Part shown: positions 28,672 to 37,087 of the stretch, one piece after another | How the letters are laid out: every line of letters begins with the position of its first letter | Position numbering within the stretch: the first letter of the stretch is position 1 | Source of the DNA: Leucobacter massiliensis | GTDB lineage: Bacteria > Actinomycetota > Actinomycetes > Actinomycetales > Microbacteriaceae | Direction of reading: 5' to 3' | DNA: 64,000 nucleotides | NCBI RefSeq assembly: GCF_002982315.1 | Contig: NZ_MWZD01000017.1 | Span: 1-64,000, forward strand | The notes under the pieces: model-generated | What the model was told of the DNA's origin: nothing | Seen by the model: the letters and a program-made list of their open reading frames with translations, nothing else | The model's database searches: none | Made by a program: the position numbers and the translations under genes

Positions 28672-28872
28672 CGAGAGTCCCCCCACTGGGATTCCCGAAG
28701 AACCCATTACCGGGCGCGAGGGCGCGCCCGGCGGCGTGCGCGCGCGACGCGATGCGTCGCTTTGAGCGCGCGGCCGGGGTTCGAATCCCAGGGGGGGCGA
28801 AGGTCCCCCGCACTGGGATTCCTGAAGAACCCAATACCGGGGCGCGAGGCGCGCCCCGGCGGCGTGCGCGCG
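28672..28872. repeat. Duplicated and inverted tRNA 3' ends downstream of tRNA-Leu
   Basis: The T-arm sequence of the tRNA reappears in direct orientation at 28777-28791 and in inverted orientation at 28678-28694 and around 28811-28822. The blocks from the T arm to a GGCGGCGTGCGCGCG stretch form two tandem units offset by about 127-128 bp, roughly 85% alike by eye. The first inverted copy with the tRNA 3' end makes a 17-bp hairpin that could terminate the tRNA transcript. Such tRNA 3'-end remnants are typical of integration sites, but I see no integrase. The block also contains the nested hairpin at 28738-28771. Confidence 0.7.
28738..28771. repeat. 34-nt nested hairpin element, copy 1
   Basis: Order: 6-base outer arm GCGCGC, 7-base inner arm GCGACGC, loop GAT, inner arm GCGTCGC, 5-base one-sided bulge TTTGA, outer arm GCGCGC. 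An element with identical geometry but different stem bases occurs at 35426-35459. Confidence 0.6.
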
Positions 28873-28916
28873 AGCCCTCTCTGTCGGCGGCTGCGTGCTC
28901 CCGGTATTCTGGGGGC

Positions 28917-29246
28917 ATGACCGCGCCGCCTCCCACGACTGCGACGCTGGCACTGCGCCAGCTGCTGGGCGAGCACGGTGACGCATTTCGGGACCTGCTT
29001 GCAAGGTATCGGGCCACGAATCCGCGACTGTTCGGCTCAGTCGCCCGTGGTGACGCCCACGACCGCAGCGACCTGGACATCATCGTGGAGATGGACCCTG
29101 CCGACGGAAACCTGCTCATGCGAGCCGCGGGCCTGATGGAGGAAACCCGCGCACTCTTCGGGCGCGATGACGTCGACATCTTTCCGGTGCAACTGCTCAA
29201 ACGTCCCGTCTCCGAGCGGGCCCTGGCGGATGCGGTTCCTTTGTGA
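28917..29246 (+). CDS. mntA: MntA-type nucleotidyltransferase antitoxin
   Basis: 109 residues, minimal nucleotidyltransferase. The active-site motif is complete: GS at 40-41 in LFGSVARGDAHDRSDLD, with metal-binding D52 and D54 and a third acidic residue likely at D76 in DVDIFPV. MntA-type enzymes AMPylate the HEPN toxin encoded beside them and so neutralise it. TATTCT lies 6 nt before the ATG without a Shine-Dalgarno, so it is probably leaderless. Its stop overlaps the toxin start by 4 bp. Confidence 0.88.
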   Translation: MTAPPPTTATLALRQLLGEHGDAFRDLLARYRATNPRLFGSVARGDAHDRSDLDIIVEMDPADGNLLMRAAGLMEETRALFGRDDVDIFPVQLLKRPVSERALADAVPL

Positions 29247-29578
29247 CTCGCGGTGACAGTGAACGCATCGCTCACATCATCGAGGCGGTCAATCGATGCC
29301 GTCAGTATGCGGATGCGCTCACCGAAGCAGATCCGGTGATCGCGATGATGGCTGAGGATGCCATCCAGCGAAATCTCCAGATCATCGGCGAGGCTGTCAG
29401 GCATCTCTCTCCCGGCGTCACGGCCGCACACCCCGAGATCCCGTGGGCGCAGATCCGGGGATTTCGGAACATTCTCGTCCACCAGCACTTCGGTGTTGAC
29501 TCGGCCACGGTCCGAGACGTCGTCGAAACGCACCTGCCCCCACTGAGACTCGCCCTGGAGCGGCACATCGACCCGTAG
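29243..29578 (+). CDS. hepT: HepT-type HEPN ribonuclease toxin
   Basis: 111 residues, all-helical HEPN protein (DUF86/HepT). The RNase motif R-X4-H is present as R75-N-I-L-V-H80 in GFRNILVHQHF. The usual tyrosine of the HxY target site is replaced by F83 (HQHF), so the AMPylation site may differ. HepT toxins cleave RNA, in some cases tRNA 3' ends. GTG start within the mntA stop (GTGA). Location directly behind a repeated tRNA 3' end suggests arrival on a mobile element. Confidence 0.85.
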   Translation: MTRGDSERIAHIIEAVNRCRQYADALTEADPVIAMMAEDAIQRNLQIIGEAVRHLSPGVTAAHPEIPWAQIRGFRNILVHQHFGVDSATVRDVVETHLPPLRLALERHIDP

Positions 29579-29676
29579 GGAGGACGCGCCCGGCAGGAGG
29601 CCGCGGGGCTGCTTCCAGACCGTCGCGATGAGGACGTCGACGACGGTCAGGATCCGAGCGCCGCGGCGCCCGCGCC

Positions 29677-30369
29677 CTACGCCGGCTCGATGAGCTCCGG
29701 CCCGTCACCGCGCAGTGGCCGCACCGCGTACTCCCGCAGCCGCTCCGAGATCGGCAGCGAGGACTCCGCGACCGCATTGACGAGGAGCTGGTCACCGAGC
29801 GTCTGCGGATCCAGCCAGTCGCGCAGCAGCTCCTCGCCCAGGAACACCGGCATGCGATCGTGCAGCGGCTCCATCACGCCGGCCGAGCTGCGGGTGAGGA
29901 TCGTCGCCGTCAGATGCCAGCCCGCGTCGTCCGCGGCGCCCGGCTCGTGCCACCAGGTGTACAGGCCCGCAAGGGGGAGCACCGGCTCCGGCCCGAAGAT
30001 CGCGTGGGGGACGCGGGCCGACTTCGGGCCGGTCCACTCGTAGAAGCCCGAAACCGGGACGACGCAGCGCCGGGACTGCAGCGAGGGACGGAAGCTCGGC
30101 TTCTCGGCCGCGGTCTCCGCGCGGGCGTTGAAGGTGGGGAAGCGGCTGCGCAGCTCCTTCGACCAGGGCGGCACGAGCGACCAGTGCGCGTACTCGAATC
30201 GGCGCGAGCCGTCCCGCCGGTCCGTGAAGGCGACCGGAATCGGCTGCGTCGGCTTCAGGTCCCAGCTCGGCGCATAGCCGTCCGGGCGGCCCACCATCCA
30301 CTCCGACAGAGCCCCGCCCTCGGCGACCCCCAGATTCTCGTCGTAGTCGACGATCACTCTCCCGCACAT
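29677..30369 (-). CDS. yedK: SRAP-domain protein (HMCES/YedK family)
   Basis: Senses abasic sites in single-stranded DNA and forms a covalent DNA-protein crosslink through Cys2. 230 residues. After Met removal the N-terminus is the required cysteine (MCGRV). Other active-site blocks are FNARAET, VPVSGFYEW and the histidine in PLHDRMPVFL. A separate 98-bp gap separates its stop from the convergent hepT stop; I see nothing in it. Confidence 0.92.
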   Translation of the reverse strand: MCGRVIVDYDENLGVAEGGALSEWMVGRPDGYAPSWDLKPTQPIPVAFTDRRDGSRRFEYAHWSLVPPWSKELRSRFPTFNARAETAAEKPSFRPSLQSRRCVVPVSGFYEWTGPKSARVPHAIFGPEPVLPLAGLYTWWHEPGAADDAGWHLTATILTRSSAGVMEPLHDRMPVFLGEELLRDWLDPQTLGDQLLVNAVAESSLPISERLREYAVRPLRGDGPELIEPA

Positions 30370-30483
30370 GCGACCAGCGTAGGCCCCGCCACCCCCTTTC
30401 GTCTGCCCCTCCCGCTTGCTACGGTGGCAGGCCAGGGTCAGGCGCTGCGCAGCGCGGCGGACAGCGGGAGACGGGGGAACGGG

Positions 30484-31059
30484 ATGGCCAGCACGCACAC
30501 CGGAGCGGGGACGCGCCCAGCGGAGTGGCGGCGCACGGACGCGGATGCCGGGCCGTCGCGGCCGCGACAGCTGCTCGCCGCCCTCGCCTTCCTCCTGATC
30601 GTGGCCCTCATCGCGGTCCTCGGCTCGCTCGCCTCCGCGAGCAATGTCGATGGCTGGTACGCGGAGGCCGAGAAGGTGCCGTGGGATCCGCCGAACGTGG
30701 TCTTCGGCCCGGTCTGGACGGTGCTCTACGCGCTCATCGCGCTGGCGGGCTGGCTGATCTGGCGGGCGGGCTTCGCCGCCGGCCGGCCGAATCGCGCCCG
30801 GCGCGCGCTCGGCATCTTCGTCGCGCAGCTCGTGCTCAACTCCCTGTGGACGCCCGTGTTCTTCGCGGGCTTCCCGCTCTTCGGCGAGGCCGCGTGGTGG
30901 ATCGCGCTCGCCATCATCGTCGCGCTCGCGATCACGGTCGTGTGGCTGGCCGCAGCTGCGGCGCCGTGGTCGAAAGTCGCTGCGGGGATCATGGTGCCCT
31001 ACCTCCTGTGGCTGCTCTTCGCGACGAGCCTCAACATCGGGATCATCGCGCTCAACTGA
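30484..31059 (+). CDS. tspO: TspO/MBR family membrane protein
   Basis: 191 residues. A hydrophilic N-terminal extension of about 28 residues precedes five transmembrane helices. The family signature WYAEAEKVPWDPPNVVFGPVWTVLY lies at about 58-82 (shown in two parts: WYAEAEKVPW and PPNVVFGPVW). TspO proteins bind porphyrins and are linked to tetrapyrrole or redox stress; the bacterial role is not settled. It starts with ATG after GGGAGACGGGGGA. Confidence 0.9.
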   Translation: MASTHTGAGTRPAEWRRTDADAGPSRPRQLLAALAFLLIVALIAVLGSLASASNVDGWYAEAEKVPWDPPNVVFGPVWTVLYALIALAGWLIWRAGFAAGRPNRARRALGIFVAQLVLNSLWTPVFFAGFPLFGEAAWWIALAIIVALAITVVWLAAAAAPWSKVAAGIMVPYLLWLLFATSLNIGIIALN

Positions 31060-31091
31060 GCGACGCCGCGCGGGCCGCGTAAGCTGGCCCC

Positions 31092-31241
31092 GTGCTCTTC
31101 GCCAAGGTGCTGCTCGTGATCGCGATTCTCGTCGTGATCGTGCTCGCCCTCTTCCTCCGCCTGCGGGCGTGGCGGCAACGGCGCGCCGAGGCGCGCGCAC
31201 GGTGGGAGGCGGAGCTGCGCCGGGACCTCCGCGGCGAATAG
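31092..31241 (+). CDS. 49-residue single-pass membrane protein
   Basis: Small GTG-start gene. TAAGCT (31080-31085) lies 6 nt before the start, which suggests a leaderless transcript. The protein has a hydrophobic helix (LFAKVLLVIAILVVIVLALF, residues 2-21) followed by a very Arg-rich amphipathic tail with alternating Arg, Ala and Glu. Codon use matches neighbouring genes. I do not recognise the family. It could be a small accessory subunit or a regulator of a membrane complex. Confidence 0.6.
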   Translation: MLFAKVLLVIAILVVIVLALFLRLRAWRQRRAEARARWEAELRRDLRGE

Positions 31242-31308
31242 ACCCGGCGAGCGCTTCGAGGGGACGCGAGGGGATGCACAGCGGCCCCGAAGGTTCTACA
31301 CTGCCCCC

Positions 31309-32562
31309 ATGACCCTCGACGTCAGTGCACCGGCGCTCGCTGCCGCTGCCGCCGCGGCGCCGTGGGAGCGGGCGGAGGAGTGGTGGGGTCGCTGCTCCGA
31401 GGCGACGCGGGAGCTGCCCGCCCCCGTCGTCGTCCTGAGTCTCGCCGCCCTGCGGCGCAATGCCGACGATCTTGCGCGGCGCGCGGGCGGGATCCCCGTC
31501 CGGCTCGCCAGCAAGTCACTGCGCGTGCGCGGGGTGATCGAGGCGGTGCTCGCCCTGCCGGGCTTCGCCGGGGTGCTCGCCTACACGCTCGCCGAGGCGC
31601 TGTGGCTCGCCGACACGATCGAGGACGTGGTCGTGGGGTACCCCACGGCCGACCGTCACGCCATCGCCCGCCTCGCCGCCGACGAGCGGGCCGCGGCCCG
31701 CGTCACGCTGATGGTCGACGGCGTTGAGCAGCTCGACCTCGTCGACGCGGTGGCACCGCCCGCAAGCCGGGCTCCGATCCGCGTCTGCCTCGAGCTCGAC
31801 GCCTCCTGGCGCAGCGCGGCGCTCGGCCACATCGGCGTGCGCCGCTCGCCCGTCCACGAGCCCGCCGAGCTGCGCGCGCTCGCCGCAGCCGTCGTCTCGC
31901 GCCCCGGCTTCGTGCTGGTGGGCGTGATGGCGTACGAGGCGCAGATCGCGGGAGTGGGGGACCGGCCGTCGGGCCGCCCCGCGCAGGGTGCGCTGCTGCG
32001 CGCGGTGCAGCGGCTCAGCGGGGCCGAGCTCGCCGAACGCCGCGCCGCGGCCGTCTCCGCCGTGCGCGAGCTGGCCGACCTGGAATTCGTGAACGGCGGC
32101 GGCACGGGGTCGCTCGAACGCACCGCCTGCGAAGCGGTCGTGACCGAGCTCGCCGCCGGCAGTGGCCTCTTCGGCCCGCACCTCTTCGACCACTACGCCG
32201 GTTTCGCCGTCGCTCCGGCCGTGGCGTTCGCCCTGGACGTGGTGCGCAAGCCCACGCCCGACCGCGCCACGCTGCTCGGCGGCGGCTGGATCGCCTCCGG
32301 CCCCGCGGCCGCCGACCGTCTGCCGCTGCCCGTCTGGCCGCCCGGCCTCGCCTTCGAGCCGCGCGAGGGGGCGGGAGAGGTGCAGACCCCCGTGCGGGGG
32401 ACGGCCGCCCGCGCGCTGCGGCCCGGCGACCGGGTCTGGATGCGGCATGCGAAGGCGGGCGAGGTGATGGAACACACGAACGAGGTGGTGCCGCTCGACG
32501 CGGACGGCGCCGCCCTGCCGGCGATCCCGAGCTATCGGGGAGAGGGAAGGTGCTTCCTGTGA
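31309..32562 (+). CDS. Fold-type III PLP enzyme, D-threonine aldolase/D-serine dehydratase-like
   Basis: 417 residues. An alanine-racemase-type N-terminal barrel carries the PLP lysine K69 in VRLASKSLRVRG. The C-terminal D-serine-dehydratase-like domain ends with RHAKAGEVMEHTNE, a position where relatives bind metal. Such actinobacterial proteins are labelled amino acid deaminase/aldolase. The substrate is not known and a D-amino or beta-hydroxy amino acid is likely. TACACT lies 6 nt before the ATG (leaderless). It overlaps the oxidase gene by 4 bp. Confidence 0.8.
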   Translation: MTLDVSAPALAAAAAAAPWERAEEWWGRCSEATRELPAPVVVLSLAALRRNADDLARRAGGIPVRLASKSLRVRGVIEAVLALPGFAGVLAYTLAEALWLADTIEDVVVGYPTADRHAIARLAADERAAARVTLMVDGVEQLDLVDAVAPPASRAPIRVCLELDASWRSAALGHIGVRRSPVHEPAELRALAAAVVSRPGFVLVGVMAYEAQIAGVGDRPSGRPAQGALLRAVQRLSGAELAERRAAAVSAVRELADLEFVNGGGTGSLERTACEAVVTELAAGSGLFGPHLFDHYAGFAVAPAVAFALDVVRKPTPDRATLLGGGWIASGPAAADRLPLPVWPPGLAFEPREGAGEVQTPVRGTAARALRPGDRVWMRHAKAGEVMEHTNEVVPLDADGAALPAIPSYRGEGRCFL

Positions 32563-33863
32563 ACGCACGCTGGAGAAACTGGGCCCGCACCGAGTCGTCG
32601 CGGCCCGCGCTCGTGATCGCGCCCCGCACGCCCGAGCACGTGGCGCTCGCGGTGCAGCGGGCTCGTGAGACGGGCCACACCGTCAAGCCCATCGGCGCCT
32701 CCCACAGCTTCACGGGGATCGGCGCGAGTGACGGCATCCGGCTCGACATGAGCCGCATGCGTGGCCTCGTCTCCGCCGACGTCGGCGCCGGGCGGGTGAC
32801 CCTGTGGGCGGGCACCCACCTGTGGGAACTCCCCGCGATCCTCGGCCCGCTCGGCCTCGCGCTGCCCAATATGGGCGACGTGGACCGCCAGACCATCACC
32901 GGGGCGACGCAGACCGGCACGCACGGCACGGGGCTGCGGCTGCCCGGGATCGCCGCCGGGGTGGTGGGCGCCCGGCTCGTCACCGGCACGGGCGAGTTGA
33001 TCGACGTCGACGAGGGCCACCACCCCGAGCTGCTGCCCGCCGTCGCGCTCGGCCTGGGCGCGCTCGGCGTGCTCGTCACGGTGACGCTGCAGTGCGTGCC
33101 CCGCTTCCTGCTGCGGGCCGAGGAAGCGCCGGAGCCGCTCGACGCGGTTCTCGACGGCTTTGCGGAGCGGGTGAGGGATCGCGACCACTTCGAGTTCTTC
33201 TGGTTTCCGCACACCCGCCTCGCCCGCACCAAGACGAACACCCGGCTGCCGCTCGACGCGGGCGCCGAGCCGCTGAGCCGTTTCGCGCGCTTCGCCGACG
33301 AGGAACTGGCGAACAACGTCGCCTTCGGGGCGTGCAACGCGATCGGCGCGGCCGTCCCGGCCGCGATCCCGCGCATCAACCGGCTCGTCGAGCAGCTCTC
33401 GAGCCGGCGCAGCTACAGCGACGAGTCGCATCGCGTGTACATCACGCGCCGTCGCGTGCGCTTCGACGAGACCGAGTACGGCGTGCCCCTGGAGGCGGTG
33501 CCGGAGGCGGTGCGCGAGCTGCGCACCATGATCGAGCGCCGCGGCTATCGCGTGTCCTTCCCGATCGAGGTGCGCACGGCGGCGGCCGACGAGTTGCTGC
33601 TCTCCACCGCGCACGGCCGCGATAGCGGCTACATCGCCGTGCACCGCTACTGGCGGGACGCCGACCGCAGCTACCAGCGCGAGGCCGAGGCGATCCTCGC
33701 CGCCCACGACGGCCGGCCCCACTGGGGCAAGAGCCACACGCTCGGGGCCGGGGAGCTTCGGCGGCGGTACCCCGCCTTCGACCGCTTCGCGGAGATCCGG
33801 GACCGGCTCGATCCCGAGCGGATCTTCGCGAACCCCTACCTCACCCGGGTCCTCGGCGCCTGA
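32559..33863 (+). CDS. FAD-linked aldonolactone oxidase (D-arabinono-1,4-lactone oxidase family)
   Basis: 434 residues from a GTG that overlaps the previous stop, with GAGGGAAGG upstream. The vanillyl-alcohol-oxidase FAD domain has H49 in IGASHSF, the usual covalent flavin attachment site. The C-terminal ALO domain ends with the HWGKSH motif. Family members oxidise aldonolactones or sugar alcohols with O2, giving H2O2. Tight coupling to a D-amino-acid-type PLP enzyme suggests one pathway, but I cannot name it. Confidence 0.85.
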   Translation: MNARWRNWARTESSRPALVIAPRTPEHVALAVQRARETGHTVKPIGASHSFTGIGASDGIRLDMSRMRGLVSADVGAGRVTLWAGTHLWELPAILGPLGLALPNMGDVDRQTITGATQTGTHGTGLRLPGIAAGVVGARLVTGTGELIDVDEGHHPELLPAVALGLGALGVLVTVTLQCVPRFLLRAEEAPEPLDAVLDGFAERVRDRDHFEFFWFPHTRLARTKTNTRLPLDAGAEPLSRFARFADEELANNVAFGACNAIGAAVPAAIPRINRLVEQLSSRRSYSDESHRVYITRRRVRFDETEYGVPLEAVPEAVRELRTMIERRGYRVSFPIEVRTAAADELLLSTAHGRDSGYIAVHRYWRDADRSYQREAEAILAAHDGRPHWGKSHTLGAGELRRRYPAFDRFAEIRDRLDPERIFANPYLTRVLGA

Positions 33864-33936
33864 CACGCCCGATCCGTCCGAAGCGCACTCGCCCGATGCC
33901 CAGGCGGTTCCGGGCCTGGCCGGATAGGATACAGCC

Positions 33937-34506
33937 ATGTCTGGTGGATTGATTGCCCTGCTCATCGGGGTCGGTGTCCTCGTCCTGCTCATCGGCTACG
34001 TCTGGGTGACCTACAACTCCCTCGTCACGCTCCGCGTGCGCGTCGACGAGGCGTGGAGCGACATCACGGTGCAGCTCAAGCGCCGAGCCGACCTGATCCC
34101 CTCGCTCGTCGAGACGGTCAAGGGATACGCCTCCCACGAGAAGGGAGTGTTCGACTCCGTGACGCGCGCCCGCGCCGAGACCATCTCGGCGCAGGGCCCC
34201 GCCGAGGCCTCCGTCGCCGAGAACCACATGCAGCAGGCGCTGAAGAGCATCTTCGCCGTCGCCGAAGCGTACCCCCAGCTGCAGGCCAGCCAGAACTTCC
34301 TGCAGCTGCAGGGTGAGCTGGTGGACACCGAGAACAAGATCCAGGCGGCGCGACGCTTCTACAACGGCGGCGTGCGCGAGTACAACACGAAGATCCAGGT
34401 GTTCCCGAACACGATCTTCGTGCGGGCGATGGGCTTCACCGAGCGCGAGTTCTTCGAGGTCGAAGACGTCGCCTCGATCTCGGAGCCCCCGCGCATCCAG
34501 TTCTAG
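33937..34506 (+). CDS. lemA: LemA family protein
   Basis: 189 residues. A short N-terminus, one transmembrane helix (about 5-25), then the long LemA helical bundle with the signatures VRVDEAWSDITVQLKRRADLIPSLV (about 37-61) and NFLQLQGELVDTENKI. TAGGAT lies 6 nt before the ATG, so it is likely leaderless. It forms an operon with the HtpX-type protease that follows 7 bp later, a pair conserved in many bacteria. Confidence 0.93.
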   Translation: MSGGLIALLIGVGVLVLLIGYVWVTYNSLVTLRVRVDEAWSDITVQLKRRADLIPSLVETVKGYASHEKGVFDSVTRARAETISAQGPAEASVAENHMQQALKSIFAVAEAYPQLQASQNFLQLQGELVDTENKIQAARRFYNGGVREYNTKIQVFPNTIFVRAMGFTEREFFEVEDVASISEPPRIQF

Positions 34507-34513
34507 GGGCGCC

Positions 34514-35383
34514 GTGTACAGCGCGATCCGCCGCAACAAGGTCAACAGCTTCCTCATCATCCTGCTGTTCGTCGGGATCGTCGGCGGGCTCGGCTGGCTT
34601 GCGGCGGCCATCTACCGCTCCCCGGGGATCGTCATCACGGTCGTGGTCATCGCGCTCGGCTACGCCGTGATCCAGTACTTCGCGGCCGGCCGTCAGGCCA
34701 TCGCGATGAGCGGAGCCCGGCGCATCACCGAAGCCGACAACCCGCGGCTCTACCGCATCGTCGAGAACCTGGCCATCACCACCGGCACGCCCATGCCCGA
34801 GGTCTACATCGTCGACGATCCCGCGCCGAACGCCTTCGCGACGGGGCGGGATCCCGAGCACGCGATGGTCGCCGCCACCACCGGCCTGCTCGACATCATG
34901 ACCGACCCCGAGCTGGAGGGCGTCATGGCGCACGAGCTGGGGCACGTCCGCAACTACGACATCCGCGTCTCCATGATCGTCTACGGGCTCGTCGTCGCGG
35001 TCGGCATGATCGCCGATGTGCTCATGCGCATGGCCTTCTTCGGGCGGAACAACAACGGCAATCCGGTCGTGATGATCTTCGGGCTCGTCGCGATGCTCGT
35101 CGCACCCCTCGTCGCCACCATGGTGCAGCTCGCCGTCTCTCGGCAGCGGGAGTACCTGGCCGACGCCACCGGCGCCCTCACGACGCGCCACCCCGAGGCG
35201 CTCGCGAGCGCACTGCACAAGCTCTCGGAGTACGGCCGTCCGCTGCAGAAGCAGCAGTCGAGCATGGCGCACCTGTGGATCGCGGACCCGCTGAAGCCGG
35301 GCGTCATGCAGCGGCTCTTCGCGACCCATCCGCCGATCCCGGATCGCATCCGGCGGCTGCTGGACATGGGCGGACGCTTTTAA
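34514..35383 (+). CDS. htpX: HtpX-type M48 membrane metalloprotease
   Basis: 289 residues from GTG. Two N-terminal helices (about 15-55), the zinc motif HELGH in GVMAHELGHVRNYD (about 137-141), two further helices, and the third ligand region SRQREYLADATGA. Expected to degrade damaged membrane proteins in envelope stress. Ribosome site AGGGG is weak, and coupling to lemA may provide initiation. Confidence 0.92.
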   Translation: MYSAIRRNKVNSFLIILLFVGIVGGLGWLAAAIYRSPGIVITVVVIALGYAVIQYFAAGRQAIAMSGARRITEADNPRLYRIVENLAITTGTPMPEVYIVDDPAPNAFATGRDPEHAMVAATTGLLDIMTDPELEGVMAHELGHVRNYDIRVSMIVYGLVVAVGMIADVLMRMAFFGRNNNGNPVVMIFGLVAMLVAPLVATMVQLAVSRQREYLADATGALTTRHPEALASALHKLSEYGRPLQKQQSSMAHLWIADPLKPGVMQRLFATHPPIPDRIRRLLDMGGRF

Positions 35384-35394
35384 CCGCCCATTGA

Positions 35395-35459
35395 CCTCGC
35401 CCGGGGGGGGCGGGCGAGGCGCGGTGGGCGCGAAACGCGGTGCGTTTCTTGGAGCGCCC
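35395..35459. repeat. Terminator hairpin plus nested hairpin element, copy 2
   Basis: CCTCGCCCG/CGGGCGAGG (35395-35419) is a terminator for lemA-htpX. It is followed by a 34-nt element at 35426-35459: GGGCGC, GAAACGC, loop GGT, GCGTTTC, bulge TTGGA, GCGCCC. This is geometrically the same as 28738-28771, with compensating stem changes. Confidence 0.65.
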
Positions 35460-35605
35460 CGGGGGGGCGGGCGCTTCTGACCGGGCCTTGGCGCGGGCGC
35501 GCGCCCGCCGCAAGGGAATAGTCCCGGCTCGGTCCGCGTTGTACGGTGGGCGTGTCCGCCGGCGCTCGCCGGCACGCCCGTCCGCCCGAGGAGGTCGCCC
35601 GCTCC

Positions 35606-37087
35606 GTGTCGAACATGTTCCGATCGCTCGCCGTCCGTGACTACCGCATCTGGTTCGCGGGGGCGCTCGTCTCGAACATCGGAGCGTGGATGCAGGCCAC
35701 CACGCAGAACTGGGTGGTGCTCACCGAGCTGACCGACACCAATGCCTCCGCGGTCGGGCTCACCATGGCGCTGCAGTTCGGCCCGCAGCTCCTGCTCGTG
35801 CCCTTCAGCGGCGCCGTGGCGGATCGCTTCGACCGGCGCAGGGTGCTGCTCGTCACCCAGTCGCTCCTCATGCTGCTCGCCGCGGGCCTCGGCCTGCTGC
35901 TCGTGCTCGGCCACGCCGAGCTGTGGCACGTGTACGCCTTCGCGCTCGGGCTCGGCATCGTGAACGCCTTCGACACGACGTCGCGGCAGGCCTTCGTCTC
36001 CGACCTCGTGGGCACCGATCAGCTCTCGAACGCGGTCGCGCTCAACTCGGCGTCGTTCAACTCGGCGCGGCTCATCGGCCCGGCGGTGGCGGGGGTGCTC
36101 ATCGCGGCCGTCGGCTCCGGCTGGGTGTTCCTCATCAACGCGGTGAGCTTCCTGGCGGTGCTCGGGGCGCTGCTCGCGATCCGCAGCAGCCATCGCCCGC
36201 GCGCGGCGGAGGCGAGGCGCGAGTCGCAGCTGCGGCAGCTCTCCGCGGGGTTCCGCTACGTCGCGCGCCGCCACGACCTGCTGGTGATCTTCGTGATGGT
36301 GTTCCTGGTCGGCGCCTTCAGCATGAACTTCCCGGTGATCTCCTCGACCATGGCGGTCGAGTTCGGCCGGGGCGCGAGCGATTACGGACTGCTCTCCTCG
36401 ATCCTCGCGATCGGATCGCTCTCGGGTGCGCTGCTCGCCGCCCGGCGCCCCAGCGCGCGCATGCGCGTGGTGATCGTCGCGGTCGGCGGCGTGGGCGTGG
36501 TGAGCGTGGTCGCCGCGGTGATGCCCACCTTCTGGACCTTCGCCGCGACCCTTGTCTTCTTCGGTCTCGCGATCTCGACGATGCTCACGACCGCGAACGG
36601 CTTCGTGCAGACGACGGCGGACCCAGCGGTGCGCGGCCGCGTGCTCGCGCTCTACATGGCGATCCTCATGGGCGGCACGCCGGTCGGTGCGCCGCTCGTG
36701 GGTTTCGCGGCCGACGCCCTCGGGCCGCGGTCGACGCTCGTCATCAGCGCGGTCGCCGGGCTGCTCGCCTTCGGGGTGGGCATGACGTGGCTGTTCACCG
36801 AGCGGCGTCTGCGCTTCCACCGCGAGCGGGGCCTGCGCTTCGCGGTGACGCATGCCGGGCGACCGTGGCTGGGTGAGGCGCCGGCCGAGCAGCGAGAGAC
36901 GCTGACGGCGCCGCTCACGGTGCTGCGTCGCGGAGGACCGTCGATCGGGGCGGGGGAGTCCGCCCCCGTGGAGGGCTCGACGGCCTCCGCGACGGGCGCG
37001 ATCCGCATCGGCGAGGCGGATCCGGTCCTCGGCTCCGAGCCGCGCCGTGAGCCCGGACGCGGCGGCCGTCCCGGGCCCGGCCGCTGA
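35606..37087 (+). CDS. MFS exporter (EntS/MFS_3 type)
   Basis: 493 residues, about 12 helices. It resembles the enterobactin-exporter-like group: FRSLAVRDYRIWFAGALVSNIGAWMQ at the start in two recognisable parts, ADRFDRRRVLL loop, and QLSNAVALNSASFNSARLIGPAVAG. A hydrophilic tail of about 85 residues follows, rich in Gly, Pro and Arg. The substrate is unknown. GTG is chosen after GAGGAGG. ATG 35615 is possible. A tandem repeat covers the stop codon. Confidence 0.82.
   Translation: MSNMFRSLAVRDYRIWFAGALVSNIGAWMQATTQNWVVLTELTDTNASAVGLTMALQFGPQLLLVPFSGAVADRFDRRRVLLVTQSLLMLLAAGLGLLLVLGHAELWHVYAFALGLGIVNAFDTTSRQAFVSDLVGTDQLSNAVALNSASFNSARLIGPAVAGVLIAAVGSGWVFLINAVSFLAVLGALLAIRSSHRPRAAEARRESQLRQLSAGFRYVARRHDLLVIFVMVFLVGAFSMNFPVISSTMAVEFGRGASDYGLLSSILAIGSLSGALLAARRPSARMRVVIVAVGGVGVVSVVAAVMPTFWTFAATLVFFGLAISTMLTTANGFVQTTADPAVRGRVLALYMAILMGGTPVGAPLVGFAADALGPRSTLVISAVAGLLAFGVGMTWLFTERRLRFHRERGLRFAVTHAGRPWLGEAPAEQRETLTAPLTVLRRGGPSIGAGESAPVEGSTASATGAIRIGEADPVLGSEPRREPGRGGRPGPGR

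Noticed and set aside
28601-28872. CRISPR-like interpretation of the repeats behind tRNA-Leu
   Set aside because: Only two tandem units of about 127 bp, no regular short repeats with unique spacers, and no cas genes.
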